Below, in pieces: positions 33,990-45,411 of a stretch of DNA of 64,000 bases. The notes beneath the pieces are model-generated. The model ran no database searches. It had not been told where the DNA came from and saw nothing but the letters and a program-made list of their open reading frames with translations. Within the stretch, counting starts at the first letter, position 1, and the number at the start of each line of letters is the position of its first letter. Source of the DNA: Rhabdophis nuchalis (lineage: Eukaryota > Chordata > Lepidosauria > Squamata > Natricidae); the NCBI GenBank assembly GCA_039707465.1, contig CM077647.1, positions 49,245,110 through 49,309,109 of the forward strand, written 5' to 3'. The position numbers and the translations under genes were made by a program.

Positions 33990-34130
33990 TTAATCCAAAG
34001 GTAATTGTTATAAAGAAACATGACCCTAGAGGTAGAGCTAAATAATTAGCAGCTAGGCTGCATTTTGGACTAATAGTAAACTCTGGAGTTATTTTCCAGG
34101 ATAATCCATGGAAAACACATTGCAATATCT
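33990..34130 (-). mobile_element. Old CR1/L3-like fragment
   Basis: GGCTGCATTTTGGACTAATAG and the following CATTGCAATAT track the CR1 segment GGCTGCGTTCTGGACTAGCTG...GTTACAATAGTC of the young copies. It is interrupted by an L1 3' end. Confidence 0.4.
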
Positions 34131-34507
34131 ACAGTTGGCAGAAATGGCAAAATTGACCACTTTGATTAAAGAAAAGAACGCAAGTACTTTTGTTTCCACG
34201 TGGAGGCAGCTTCTGAACTTCATGCTTGATGTGGAGAAGAATGAAACTCTGACTTTGGGTTTTACTGATTAGTGATAGTTCTTTATAGAAAACGCTTGTT
34301 CATATTACTATGAAAAAGCAAAAAGCTGTGATTTGATGTTAATGCCTTATTTTACTGTAAGAGAGAGTCGGAAGTCAATACTTCTTTTTCTTTTTCCCCC
34401 TTACCTTTCCTTCCCCTTTTCCTCCTCATTGTTTTCGTACTTACTTTGTATTTTGCATTTTACATTACTTTATAACTCAATAAAAATGTTAATGACAAAA
34501 AAGGAAC
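34131..34507 (+). mobile_element. L1-type 3' end with 16-bp target duplication
   Basis: Exact duplication ACACATTGCAATATCT at 34115-34130 and 34508-34523. The insert opens with about 45 codons of an ORF2 C-terminus (MAKLTTLIKEKNAS, then FVSTWRQLLNFMLD) ending at a TAG, then a 3' UTR with a pyrimidine-rich run and AATAAAAA before a short A-rich tail. It is a severely 5'-truncated L1 and shows the 3' UTR of the family also seen at 22.2 kb. Confidence 0.75.
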
Positions 34508-34523
34508 ACACATTGCAATATCT

Positions 34524-37500
34524 TAAATACAAATGTTATTACTGTTGTTAAGTCACTTGTCATTGTCCAAGAACTGCAAATAACCATCTGAAACTGAGCC
34601 CTCCTGGAAACTGTGTCCATCTGTTGTTCTATTGTACTTTTTAATCTTTTTGTTCTTTTTTCTCATGAGATTTAATGTTTTATAGTAGTTAGTGGTTATG
34701 GGAAATTAACTGATTTGGGATGGAATATTCTGGATAATTTCAGAATGCTTCATTCTCCTCCCAGACCATGCTGAACCTTGTCCGTTCTATGCTATTCTGA
34801 AATCAGTTTGGCAGCTTCCAAAATAAAAAATCCACTGAACTAGAAAGTCTATTGTGTCCTAGTGGTCCTCGAGCCCTAAAATCAGCAACTCCTAAATGTT
34901 GAAGGCACTTAGGGCCAGTTCTGGATTAGATGATTAACTTTCAGAAACCAAACATACTGAAATATGTTTTGAGACCTGCCTAACATGATCCAAAGAGGGA
35001 ACAGAGCATGTTGGAATTCTTCACAAGTTTCATTCTAAATTTTTTGGTTTGTACAACTTCAGCAATCGAAATGTCAGGCTAGTTCTGGCTAATGAGGTTG
35101 GAGAATCAGTGTTCAAGGCTTTGGCTTAAGGCCTAATTCAGACCCTATCAATATTAACAAATATAGCATTTTGTATAGACACAAAAACTGAGAATATCAC
35201 TTAAGCTGTACATTATTTGCATGTAAATGATTCTGAGACTGAATTATTTGACCAAAATGCAATGATATACTGGAAAATAGAAGGAATATTAGCTAATTTT
35301 GCCACCTTATTTATAAAAAATAATACAGATAGGATAAATAAAATAAAAAATAAAAATAAATAAATTTACTTCTCATTAAATTTTTGGTGTAGTCAAAATG
35401 AATTGCATATTGATGGAGTCAGAATGAAGACTTGTTTGGTATTCCTCAGCACTTGGCATATGCAGAATCCAGGCATAAGTGGCTTCTGCTTCATGCCAAA
35501 GAGCTGAGCGTGATTCATATGGCAAATCATATCGCTGTAGTGGCAAAAAGCTTGGATGAGAACTGACTTCATGCAGTTTTCATAAACTGCAGATTATGTG
35601 CTCTGTTGGAGAACAGATAGCTTTCTACAGTAGAAAGAGTGGAGAGAAACACTATTATAAATACAAATTTGTAAAAACCACGGGGCTGTCAGTTGTAGAG
35701 AAGAAAATACAATAAAGCTAAATTTTATTTAGGAAATAACAGTGATAGGAAAGCCTGTTATTCAAGTCTGCCTATAACTAAGATGCTGCAATCACTGTCC
35801 TCCATCATGGAGATTTGTTAGATGGGTCACCTGAATTACACAGGGCAGGTTTTTTTTGAATAAGAAAGTGATGGCCTTGAGAATATAAATCTAGCCAATA
35901 GGAAACATGCTATGCAGAGATATGGAAAGATTTTTAGACAAGAAAATGAATTAAAGTACAAAATCCCTCAACTACCTCCACATCTATTGCCCCTGGGGTC
36001 AATAGATTAGAAAGCATAAAAAGCTGAATTCCAACCAGTTCAAAATGCATGGGAAACCCACTAGCCATTGTTTATTGGCATGAACTGCATTATTTACAGA
36101 CTGAAATCTAATTGAATTGAATAGTTTTGGTTTGAAGGGGGCCAGCACTAGGATTATGTCAGCACATAATATAAATTGTGTTCTTAACAGGCAAGTGCTA
36201 ATTCTGACTAAATTGTAAAGGAAAGGAGTCTCAAGTTGAGTACTTTCTCCCGACACTTAATTTCTCAGAATGTTACCCCATAGAACTCTTGTTGCCAGCA
36301 ACCAGGTGCATGTGGCAAGGCTGTTTAGCTACCACTTCTAGGAGCAAAAACTCATGGCTAAAATAGTTCTCTGTACTTGCATTTTTGGAATAAAGTGTAG
36401 GAAGTCATGCTGAGCGGGCTTTGTCCTTGGTTGAACTCCGGAGAAGCTGAGCTCTGATAATTAATCTTGGTGGCCTCATTTCGCACTTGAATCATGCAAC
36501 ACTTACGCACTTGGATCCCAACTGAGAATGTGTCAATCCTATGACCAAAGATAAAGGGAACAATTCCCACACGGACAATTGCCTCCAGTAGAGAAAATTC
36601 CTTTTTTTGATCCTGGGAAGATGATATATCATCATTCACACTTGGATGGTAACTTAGTGGTGCCACCAACCTTGAAAATGAATCTTCCCATGCCAGATTT
36701 CCCTAACCAGCCATTTAAGGAAGAATGAGGAAGTTTCTTCCACTTTCTGGTAACATCTGAATCACATAAAGCCAATACTTAGTGGGAAGAAGTCATAGTC
36801 GTTAAGTATCACTTGATTTATCTTATGGCCCTTCAGTGAGCACTCACACTGCATGAAGGTCCATGCAATTCATATGTTGGCTGTCCCTTTTGTCTCTGAA
36901 TAAAGAATGGATGAAACTCATACCAGAAGAAAAACCCAAATGGGATAATCTTTTTTTTTTTTTTTGCACATCTGAGTTGCAGCAGGATTTATTCATCATC
37001 CCACTCCTACATTTCCTTGGTTCCAGTGAAATAGTCCACTTACCTTTACACTGGATAGTAAGGATATTAAGGTGCCCTAATTCCTGACCTACCTAGATTA
37101 AATGTGCACACCTGTAAAGCCACATATATAAATTCAAAGTATGCACACAGGATGTATTATGTGGTCATTAATATTCTGGCTAGCAACAAACCATTTAGCT
37201 AAGACAAAATAAAAAGATGACCCTTCTTTCTTTCTTTCCCATTCATTATGCTATTGTCTGACTACCTAAAAGGTAAATCATTGTGTGTGTGTCCCCAAAA
37301 GATTCCTGTAGAAAAACTTAACTGGTGGGGCGACACCTGAGATGAAACGTGGGAAGCAATACCAAAGATGAGTATGTGTGCATGAACATGCACTTGTTAA
37401 GTTTTCCATAAAAATAATTGAAATGCAAAAAATGATATATGCTAGTTTAGTTGGTCCACTGCTTAGAGGTATCTGGATATTCTGCAGTTGCTTTTAGCTT

Positions 37501-38091
37501 CTGCAAATGATGAGTCATTTTGTCTATATAAGCCAGGCTGTTATAAGCAGCTCTACTTTGTCAGTGGTGTGTTTTTTCATAGAGGTCACCTCACTGACAG
37601 TTAGTGATAACATGATCTGCATCTTTCTACCACTTAACATTGCTTTGAATCTCCCTGTTTCCTTTCTCCCCCGTGGCCAGAAGGATGCTCAGAAACTCTT
37701 CTAGTTAGTAGACATGTTATCAGAGAAGACCTCAGAAGCTACATGAATGTTTTAAGATAAGTATTCCTTCAAAAACCCCTTTTTCTTCAAAAACAGTAAT
37801 TCATTTATAAAAATAATCAAAACCAAACCAAAGACATTGATAGGATTTTAATTACATGATTCAAGTTGCAATGTAGTTTTCCTGACAATGTTCCTTCAAA
37901 CCTGATTGCACAATTCTATAAATTATGACAACAAATATGTATTTTTAACCATCCATGATCAAAGTTCTCTGGTTGATGAGTAATATTTTTAAGTGTTAGA
38001 TACAATGTATGTAAAAATAGAAAGTTTAAGATCTAATCTCAACACAGAGAATGTTTCTGTTTGATAAAATAAATAAGGCAATACACAGCCA
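34524..38091. other. Gene-free stretch, includes the presumed CYCS 3' UTR
   Basis: No other coding sequence recognised. The part just below 38091 must contain the 3' UTR of CYCS, whose end I cannot place by eye. An A-rich AATAAA/AAATA tract lies at 35331-35363. Frames such as 35999-36256 and 36358-36669 on the minus strand lack any family signature. Confidence 0.5.
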
Positions 38092-38240
38092 TTATTTAGC
38101 AGTGGCTTCCTTAAGATACGCTATTAGCTCTGTCCTCTCTTTCTTATTCTTAAGGCCACTAAAGACCATCTTAGTTCCTGGAATATACTTCTTCGGATTT
38201 TCCAGGTACTCCATCAATGTCTCTTCTCCCCAGATTATAC
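38092..38240 (-). CDS. CYCS: Cytochrome c, second coding exon (residues 57-105)
   Basis: Minus-strand exon after the acceptor CTCTCATAG. It completes Gly57 (G from the first exon plus GT), starts [17 protein letters not shown] and stops with TAA at 38094-38092. It carries Trp60 and the haem-iron ligand Met81 in YIPGTKM, and ends [11 protein letters not shown], a snake-like C-terminus. Counting the initiator Met, the whole protein is 105 residues, the standard animal length. The intron falls in the codon for Gly57, the position of the coding intron in mammalian CYCS as I remember it. Cytochrome c shuttles electrons from complex III to complex IV in the mitochondrial intermembrane space and triggers apoptosome assembly when released. 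Confidence 0.97.
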
Positions 38241-38385
38241 CTATGAGAGAACATTATTACAAGAACATTGTAGAATTAAATTCAAAATAATTTATATTGT
38301 GTATCAGAATCTCGGTATTATTCTTTTTCTAAGGCGTCCATATTTTTAAAATGTTTTTATAGATGAATAAAAACAATTCAATATA

Positions 38386-38575
38386 GTGGCTGAGCACTGA
38401 ACTAAAACTCAGAAGATCCTGAATGTCCTATACTTTGAACCTGACTGGGAGACATTGACCAATCTCATTATCGTAGTCCAATTTCCTCATAGGGTTGCTT
38501 TGAGGAAAACAGGACACATTACATATTGTGCCTTTGGTTCTACAAAATAAAATCCAGATATGAATCTAATAAAAA
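38386..38575 (+). mobile_element. tRNA-derived SINE inside the CYCS intron
   Basis: CTGGGAGACATTGACCAATC, TCCAATTTCCTCATAGGGTTGC and TTTGAGGAAAACAGGA follow the order of a squamate SINE body whose phrase TCACAGGGTTGTTGTGAGGA recurs at 57.68 kb. It is antisense to CYCS. Confidence 0.5.
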
Positions 38576-39097
38576 ACAAGAAGGACATATTAAAAGTTAT
38601 ACATGGTAATTAGAAAAGGAACAAAAAAGAGCCACATAATTTAAATCAATCCTTAGGAAATTATTAGTTGGGTTGCTGGCCTTTTACCGCCCTAATATTT
38701 GATCTTAACATCTGAAACAGAGACAGAACACCAGAGTAGTTTAAAGAGATAGAGAGGAACACAGAATTGCCTGTTTCCCACCAATTTAATTCCTTGCAAA
38801 ATACACTAGTTAGAAAGAGATTTAAGAGTTAGGAAAAAAAATTAAGATTATTTCGGAATTATTTTAGAAGCCTGACAGACTGAAACGTTAGATCATTCAC
38901 TGGGTATTGTTACTTAAGTTCAAATGAATGCAGTAAGGAAGTCTAAACATACTTACACTCTGAAGAAATATTTAGTTTTTTTTAACCATCAATGCAGATG
39001 TAATATGTTGGTTTACATATAATTTACATTGTGCCATAGCAAGCAAAACCAGTGAAGAAAAAAGAAACTGCTTCTCAGTATGCAACAAATTATAATT

Positions 39098-39155
39098 AAT
39101 AATAATAATAATCTTTATTGCCATTGTACTAAAATTACAATGAAATTTGTTAGAC
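39098..39155 (+). repeat. (AAT)n plus ATCTTTATTG module, second copy
   Basis: AATAATAATAATAATCTTTATTGCC...ACAATGAAATTTGTTA repeats the 19.26 kb module. Confidence 0.6.
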
Positions 39156-39819
39156 GATCCAATCTTTAATAACTCCCTTTTAAGTAAATAACTTTAATAA
39201 TTAGAACTAATAATTTAAGATTGGTTACAATTTGCTTAAAAAAAAAATCTTCTCCCAATCTTTTTTCCTTGTGTTTTATGCCATTTTGAAGGTGGGGATA
39301 ATTTAGATACTTTATTTATTATTCTGAGCAAAACTAAAGGTTCTAAAACTTTACAATGGGACTTTTATAATTCTGCTAAAAAGTATTTTCCTAGTAAAAT
39401 TCCACCAGCTACTTATATTAGGGAAAAATGCTACCATTATCTTATTTAATACGTAGGTTTTTTGGCATCTATGTATGGTGAAGTGCAGTGATTTGGGTTG
39501 CATCTTGAACTAACAGAAGTTTAAATCTGCAATTTAGAAGGATCAGATTATGTAATTGCCACTAAAGAGGAATGCTCAATTGCGAAAGAAATATGGAAGT
39601 GGGACACCCAAGGGACAAGAATTAGGATTCATTACATTCTAAAAAGTGCATTAAATCTGAAGGGGATATCTAAAATATACTAAAATAGTTATCCATTGGA
39701 GCAAGAATCCATTTTGTTTGGATGTTTTTAAACATACAAGAATCTTTTGGTAATATGTTGTCCCCTTCCTATTACTATTGCATTTGCTTTGCATGGTAAG
39801 TATAACACTTCCATTTTAC

Positions 39820-39988
39820 CTTTGTTTTTGTTGGCTTCTGTGTAGGAGTAACCAACAGCTTGACCAGTCTTTCGGCCAAACAGACCATGTAGATTGGGAC
39901 CAGTCTTGTGTTTGCCTCCTGCTTCCACAGTATGGCAAGTTCCGCATTTCAAAGAAAAGATCTTTCTGCCCTTTTCAAGGTCTCCCAT
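39820..39988 (-). CDS. CYCS: Cytochrome c, first coding exon (residues 1-56 plus first base of codon 57)
   Basis: The ATG at 39988 opens [11 protein letters not shown], followed by KCGTCHTVE, the CxxCH haem-attachment site with Cys15, Cys18 and axial ligand His19. The conserved [20 protein letters not shown] run follows. The exon ends AACAAAG with donor GTAAAA at 39819. An acceptor TTTTCAG lies 8 bases before the ATG, so a non-coding first exon is expected, as in mammalian CYCS. All functional residues are present and there is no stop or frameshift, and the introns are retained, so this is the parent gene and not one of the processed pseudogenes that are common for cytochrome c. Downstream intron: 1579 bp. 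From memory, the mammalian counterpart is about 0.1 kb. Confidence 0.97.
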
Positions 39989-40919
39989 TGTAAATGCTGA
40001 AAAGACATACACATAAGCAGGGTTAATTAAAGAAGTGTGCAAAAATGGATAGAAATTGTAAAATACAAAGCATTCTGAAACATATGCTGAAGCATAAACA
40101 CTAAAACTAAAAATGAACTGCCCAAATGTATACTTTCATAATGGATGGCATGCTTCAGTACAATAAATGTAGTAAAAGCATTTCATAATTCATGTTGTCA
40201 ATTGCACAGAGATTGTAATGATGTTTACAAAAAAATCACTATATTCTGAATTATTAGGATTAGGGTCAATTTTCTTTTTCAGTCTAGGCCTAGACCCCAG
40301 TTCTAAATATAGCCTTTGGTTGTGATAACAATCTAACAGCGTACTTTCATCAAACTCAAAAGAACATAATTTGAATAATTAAACAATCAATAACTCTAAT
40401 GCTGAAATTGTGCTTCTAGAAAAAAACTTATGATGCACTAATATGCACTTTCACTGAAAATTATTCTCAAGTAAACACATGCACTTAGGATTTCCTGCAG
40501 AAGTGTGCCAAATATATAGCATCAATGTATACTTTATTATGGAAATATTAAGTCGATTACTGCAAGTGAGCAGAATCAAGCACATTAATTGATTTGTCAT
40601 AAGAACGAGGCCCTTGCATAGTACCATCTGGCAAAACTCCCGATTCAATTCAATAAATTATTCAATGACCCTGACTATGACCTCTAATCGAGACCGAAAC
40701 CATTACTTTCTGCTACCAGGAAGCAGCCAAGGTTAAATCTGCTTACTCCGTCCTTCCGTTGTGAATGGATCTTATTTCCAAGTGAATCGAGATTCCCTCT
40801 CTCCTTTAACCAAGTCCCAAATGACGGGGCAGTGGTTAAAAGACGGCAGAGATGCCTCATGGCTCCCTCTGTCTTAAAGACCCCCTGACCGCTGGCCTCG
40901 ATGGAATGAAGGGCATCCA

Positions 40920-41900
40920 CTGGGGACGCGTTAAAAGCGGCGCTTTTTAAAAATTTTAATCAGGTTAAAGCCGCGTTGAGCCGCCGCCCTGACATCCTTC
41001 CTTTGTCCCATATAAGGTCAGATGCCGCAAAAGGCAGCGTGGGAGATCCCGCTTCGTTTCTTTCGGAAGGAAGGCCTGGCTCTTTCGGTAATCCCAGCAA
41101 GGGTGGAACCCCAACCGCCCCTCCACTTGATAATGGCCCCAGCTTCCAGCCCCGGTCATTGCATTGTACAAGCCCCCCCCCCCCATCATCATTTTGTGTG
41201 TGTGTGGGTTCATTCCACAGCCACGTGGGGCCGCGAGCTCCCTATAGCTCTCGAGGATCTGCGCAAGCGTCGCCCGCGAGCCTGCAGCTCTTGACCTCGC
41301 GAGCCCTCTGCCCCTGACCCGACAATCCGCAGATGCGGCTTTTCCCACCAAGCCTCTTTTTTCCCAATTTCGGGAAGCTCCGTTCAAACGCGCAATCTTA
41401 GGATGGGGGAAGGTTCTCGTTAATTACCAGGCCGAGTCGCGGGCTACGTGCAAGAAATCCGCGGTGTCCTCGTACTCGCGCCGATCTCTCTTTCTCAGCC
41501 GCACCGTTTCTACCCAAGGGCACCCGGTACGCAAGACTTTGTAACCGGTGCCGCTGCAACCAAGCTCCCTGCTCATCTAGTGCACATTGGCCAATCAGAG
41601 GCTACACAGAAGCAAGACTATTGGACGGCCTTGGTGCCTATCATCAACTAGCAAAGTAGATTGAGTTTCGAGGCACGTCTGATAAGACGGTCTGGTTTTG
41701 CGCAATGGGCAAGGACGTAGGAAGGGAGGAAGCTACGCATGCGTATTGGGTCGTTGCAACAAGGTCAAGACTACCTGAAGTCGCTGTGCCTTTCATTATA
41801 ACCCCCACCCCCCAAGGGTCATATGTGAATGAGCTCTTTTGCCGGCAAAAAGTGACGTAAACGAGGATTCCGCCCCTAAGGCGAGAAACTTGCTGTTCTT
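40920..41900 (-). promoter_or_regulatory. CYCS: CYCS CpG-rich promoter region with NRF-1, CRE and CCAAT motifs
   Basis: A 1-kb stretch with dense CpG and high G+C lies 0.9-1.9 kb upstream of the CYCS start, where the non-coding first exon should be. A near-perfect NRF-1 palindrome TACGCATGCGTA is at 41734-41745, a CRE-like TGACGTAA at 41853-41860, and a palindromic ATTGGCCAAT at 41586-41595, with another ATTGG at 41744-41748. NRF-1 and CREB sites are established regulators of the mammalian CYCS promoter, linking it to mitochondrial biogenesis. A possible first-exon donor on the minus strand is CGGCCTG|GTAATT at about 41428. I could not confirm the transcription start. Frames over the island are composition artefacts. 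Confidence 0.7.
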
Positions 41901-42541
41901 TTGGCGGCAAATAGGCTGATGGTACAGTGGGTGGGAGGGCAGAAAATGATGCAATCATCAGATTGCTGAGATAGGAAAACTTCTTGCACAAACTTAACTT
42001 GCACATTCAGTCAGTTATTAAGGTCGGTGTACTGGAAAGATACATCGTGTTTGTAACACTGGATTGTGGATCGTGTTTTATTTTATTCTGTCCAAATTGG
42101 TAACAGCCATCAGAAGATCTTGGATGTAGTCTATATCTAAAGGATGCCTTCTAAGCAAAATTGAATACGGTCATATTTGGATAGGAGATCACCAATGGTA
42201 CAAAGCAAAGCAGACAGTCAGGAAAACATCCTAATAAGAAGCAGTGACAACCAAGAAAACACTGGCTATTGTTATATAACATGATGCTATAAAAGTTGAG
42301 CTTGACTCAACAGACTTTCTGTCTCTTCTGTTACATCTGGAGAGCCCATATGCCCACCCACAGATCATCGATTCTGCCCATGTGAAAAGGGGCAGTGGAA
42401 AAGTTTACAATGATTTGAAGGGATTTGACATATCTACAATAAACAATAAGAGTGGACAAGTCCTAGCCAAGTATGTCACCATCACAGTCAATGCAAAACA
42501 CCACAGATTGCATATAGGTTAATCACTTCAACAACTGTTCA
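41901..42541. other. No recognisable feature
   Basis: Sequence upstream of the CYCS promoter. Nothing identified. Confidence 0.5.
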
Positions 42542-43136
42542 AACTTACAGTGGTGCTGAATGAGTTACAACCAACCTTTATATTTACATTGGTCGCAATG
42601 TTCCTGTAGTCATGTTGCAATCCATACACATAGTGCTAGGTTCACAATTATGATTTTACAGCAACCTGCCATCATTTGATTCTCATTTGCAATCTCCTTT
42701 GCTGGATTCCTACAAGCAAAGTCAATGGCGAAGCCAGCAGGAGGTTACAAATGATGTATATATCTTCGCTTAATGACCTGCAGTGATTCATTTAACAATA
42801 GCAGTAGGAGTACTGGAATTTCTGTTGCTTAGCAGTATAGTCATGTGACATCATTCTTTATTTTTTATTGATTTATTTTTTATTATTTAAATTTCTATAC
42901 CGCCCTTCTCCCTTCCGAGACTCAGGGCAGTGTACAGACAGCAATAAAATCAGTGATAAAAATACATGAAATATATATTTTAAAATGTATTAAATAATAC
43001 GCCTGTACTCAAACCATTAATAAAACCTACTAAAACCATTTAAAAATTATGCCAAGCCAGCCGCACGAAATAGACTGTCTCACTTAGTGATGGAAATTCC
43101 TGTCTCATTTATGTTAAGTGAGAACTATTTGTGTAG
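42542..43136 (+). mobile_element. CAGGTAGTCC-family repeat, copy 5, split by a CR1 tail
   Basis: The first part (42542-42858) has TTTATATTTACATTGGTCGC, AAGCAAAGTCAATGGCGAAG and ACTGGAATTTCTGTTGCTTAGC. The second (43068-43136) has CTGTCTCACTTAGTGATGG and ends GTGAGAACTATTTGTG. A minus-strand CR1 3' end separates them. Confidence 0.55.
42859..43068 (-). mobile_element. Short CR1 3' end
   Basis: TTTCTATACCGCCCTTCTCCC...ACTCAGGGCAGTGTACAG and, at its 5' limit, GCCAAGCCAGCCGCACGAAA match the CR1 3' UTR and the last codons of ORF2 of neighbouring copies. Confidence 0.8.
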
Positions 43137-45411
43137 CCACCAAGAGTCTCTTGATTGTGAAAAATAAATATAATTACCGGTAAATAACAAGCTACAAAAC
43201 CTCCATTCATTTTTCCATATAATTGCAAAGCAGTTATTTGAGATGGAATGAGATGAAGGGATAAAAGCAATAGTGAATGATGCAACATCCAGTTATCATT
43301 GGTAGAAATATGGAAAGCCTTTATGTAAACATATTTATTGAAATATATTTAAATATGTCTAACCAATGAGTAAGCTTAACTTCCGTATGTGTATACTGTA
43401 TATGTACACACACACACAATATGTGTGTGTGATTACCAGGAATAGATTGAGAATTTGATGAATTGGTGTAATAAAAAGAGTGGTTTTAAATATAGGAAAA
43501 ACAAAAGAGATTGTCAATCTCAGAAAAAGCAGGCACAGCCATACACCTCTGTGTATTAACAAATCAACTGTAGTAGTGGTTGATAGTATCAAGTTTCTGG
43601 GTATGCAGCTGATTGAGCAGGTTAACGTGGTCGTTCAGTAGTGAGACACAAGTGAAGTGGCCACAGCAGCACCTGCATTTTCTGCATCATATGAAAAGAG
43701 CACACATGCTCTCCATGAACAGTTTTCATGACCTGGGAGGAGGCTTTGTGGTATCCAAAGCAGAACAATTAAATTCTGTAATAGCTTTGTACCATATAGT
43801 ATCAACTTTGTTACTTCTCAAGACTCTTTTCTTCTATGAACACAATATGAAGAGTGCGTGTGTGTGTGTGTGCGTGTGTGCGTGTGTGTGTGCATGTGTG
43901 CGTGTTGTAACAATGGATCAATGACATCAGTGAATAGAATCAACTGGGTAAAATACATTTCAGTCAATATATTTTACCCTGAGCTCAAAAGTGGAGTCAG
44001 GCATATCTTGTGCTGTGCAATTTTTTTTTATTTTGAAAACTTTCATAGCAAGAAAAAGCCATATTGCGGGTCCATAAAATTTTGAAAGGCATTTGATCTT
44101 TGTGCTACTTGGCATGTTTATTTCTTGTGTGTCAAATATGCTGTTTCACAATCTTTGCAATTCCATTTTACAACCTAGTGGATTTTTCCTTTCAAGACAA
44201 CTCTATACAGTATACAGACTCAAGTATGCAGACTCAAACCCATACCATTAGAAAATTTATTTTCATGTAGATGATGATATATTTTAGAAAAATAGCCTTG
44301 GAGCCTTCTAGAATTATAGATGACAGTTCTTATAGATGCCCAATCAATAAGGCTTTATTATTTTGATCAGTCTCGTGACAAAAGAAAATCACAAAAAATC
44401 CACATTAGAATACTCAACAAGAAAAAAAATGTTTTCGGTTAAATGAGGGAAGGAGAGGAGTGTTAGATTACCCACAGTCTGACGTGGAGATAAAAGTGCA
44501 TACCTTTGGGGGAATTTAATCTAAAACAGATTCTCCAATCCGATGCCTATCAGCTGTTTGGACAATACAGAACAGAATTTCCATTTTCAAATCCTCTGGC
44601 ACATACAGAGTTTACCAGATACAATCAAGTTCATTAGCAGTTTATGAACAATTCCAAAAGATTAGTTTTGCAGCTTTGCTATCATAAGATGGACAGTCAA
44701 CAATTTTAAAACCTCCCAATACTGGAGTGCTGTCAGTTCTGTAACCAAGATCCTTTATGCTAACCAGCAAATTGATACGACCAAATGCAGAAGGTGGAAA
44801 ATTTGTCTCCAAAGAGAGAACATACAGTTTCAGTTACTTTGAACTGGCAATTTATTGTTCATAGATGTGGCATTTCAAATTACGTTTGCTACCTGGTGAC
44901 AATGCCACTAGAGCAGGGATAGTTTAAATGCTCAGAATTGCAAGTCTTCACGAGTGTGCCATGTCATGTGATTAGAGTAGGGAGGGTTCATTTCACATGG
45001 GCGTTGTAACAATATATGTGTCTGGAAAACCCAATTATCTACATTCTACTATTATAGAACAATGATTCTGATGCAATCTTTGAAAAGTGGATAGCATGGT
45101 TAAAGACAGCTAAGTGATATTCCTATTTTACAGAATAGGAACACTGAGGGTGAAAGACACAAAGCGTTAAGCACAGCAATTTCTTTACTTGCAGTTTATA
45201 ATGTATTGGGAATATGCAATTTTGGCAGACTACTGCAATCACAGAGGCCTGCCAGTGTATTCTAAACCATCCCTACATTAGAGGATATTGAAACAATTCC
45301 CTAATAATAAATAGTTAAGAGAGAAAAATACAAAAAAATAAAAAGACCAATTCAGTAGTGGAGTCTGTAGCTGAGGTGTTTATAAGTTCTGCTGTTTTTG
45401 AAGATGAATTA
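43137..45411. other. Intergenic, includes the presumed SPMIP4 3' UTR and a (TG)n tract
   Basis: A TG/CG-interrupted dinucleotide repeat lies at 43855-43905 and a short CA/TG hairpin at 43406-43431. On the minus strand a candidate AATAAA polyadenylation signal for SPMIP4 is at 44856-44851. No other coding sequence recognised. Confidence 0.5.

Larger units (their letters stand above)
38241..39819 (-). other. CYCS: CYCS coding intron, 1579 bp
   Basis: Bounded by GTAAAA and CATAG. It contains a SINE at about 38386-38575 and the ATCTTTATTGCCATTGTA module at 39098-39155. The rest is unassigned A+T-rich sequence. Confidence 0.85.

Noticed and set aside
38092..39988. Processed cytochrome c pseudogene
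   Set aside because: It has introns at the expected positions, no defects and a CpG promoter.
40965..41387. 140-residue minus-strand and 113-residue plus-strand frames
   Set aside because: They overlap each other in the CpG-rich CYCS promoter and lack domains or splice context.
41428..41700. Precise CYCS first exon
   Set aside because: A donor-like CTG|GTAATT exists, but I cannot place the transcription start or choose between donors without transcripts.
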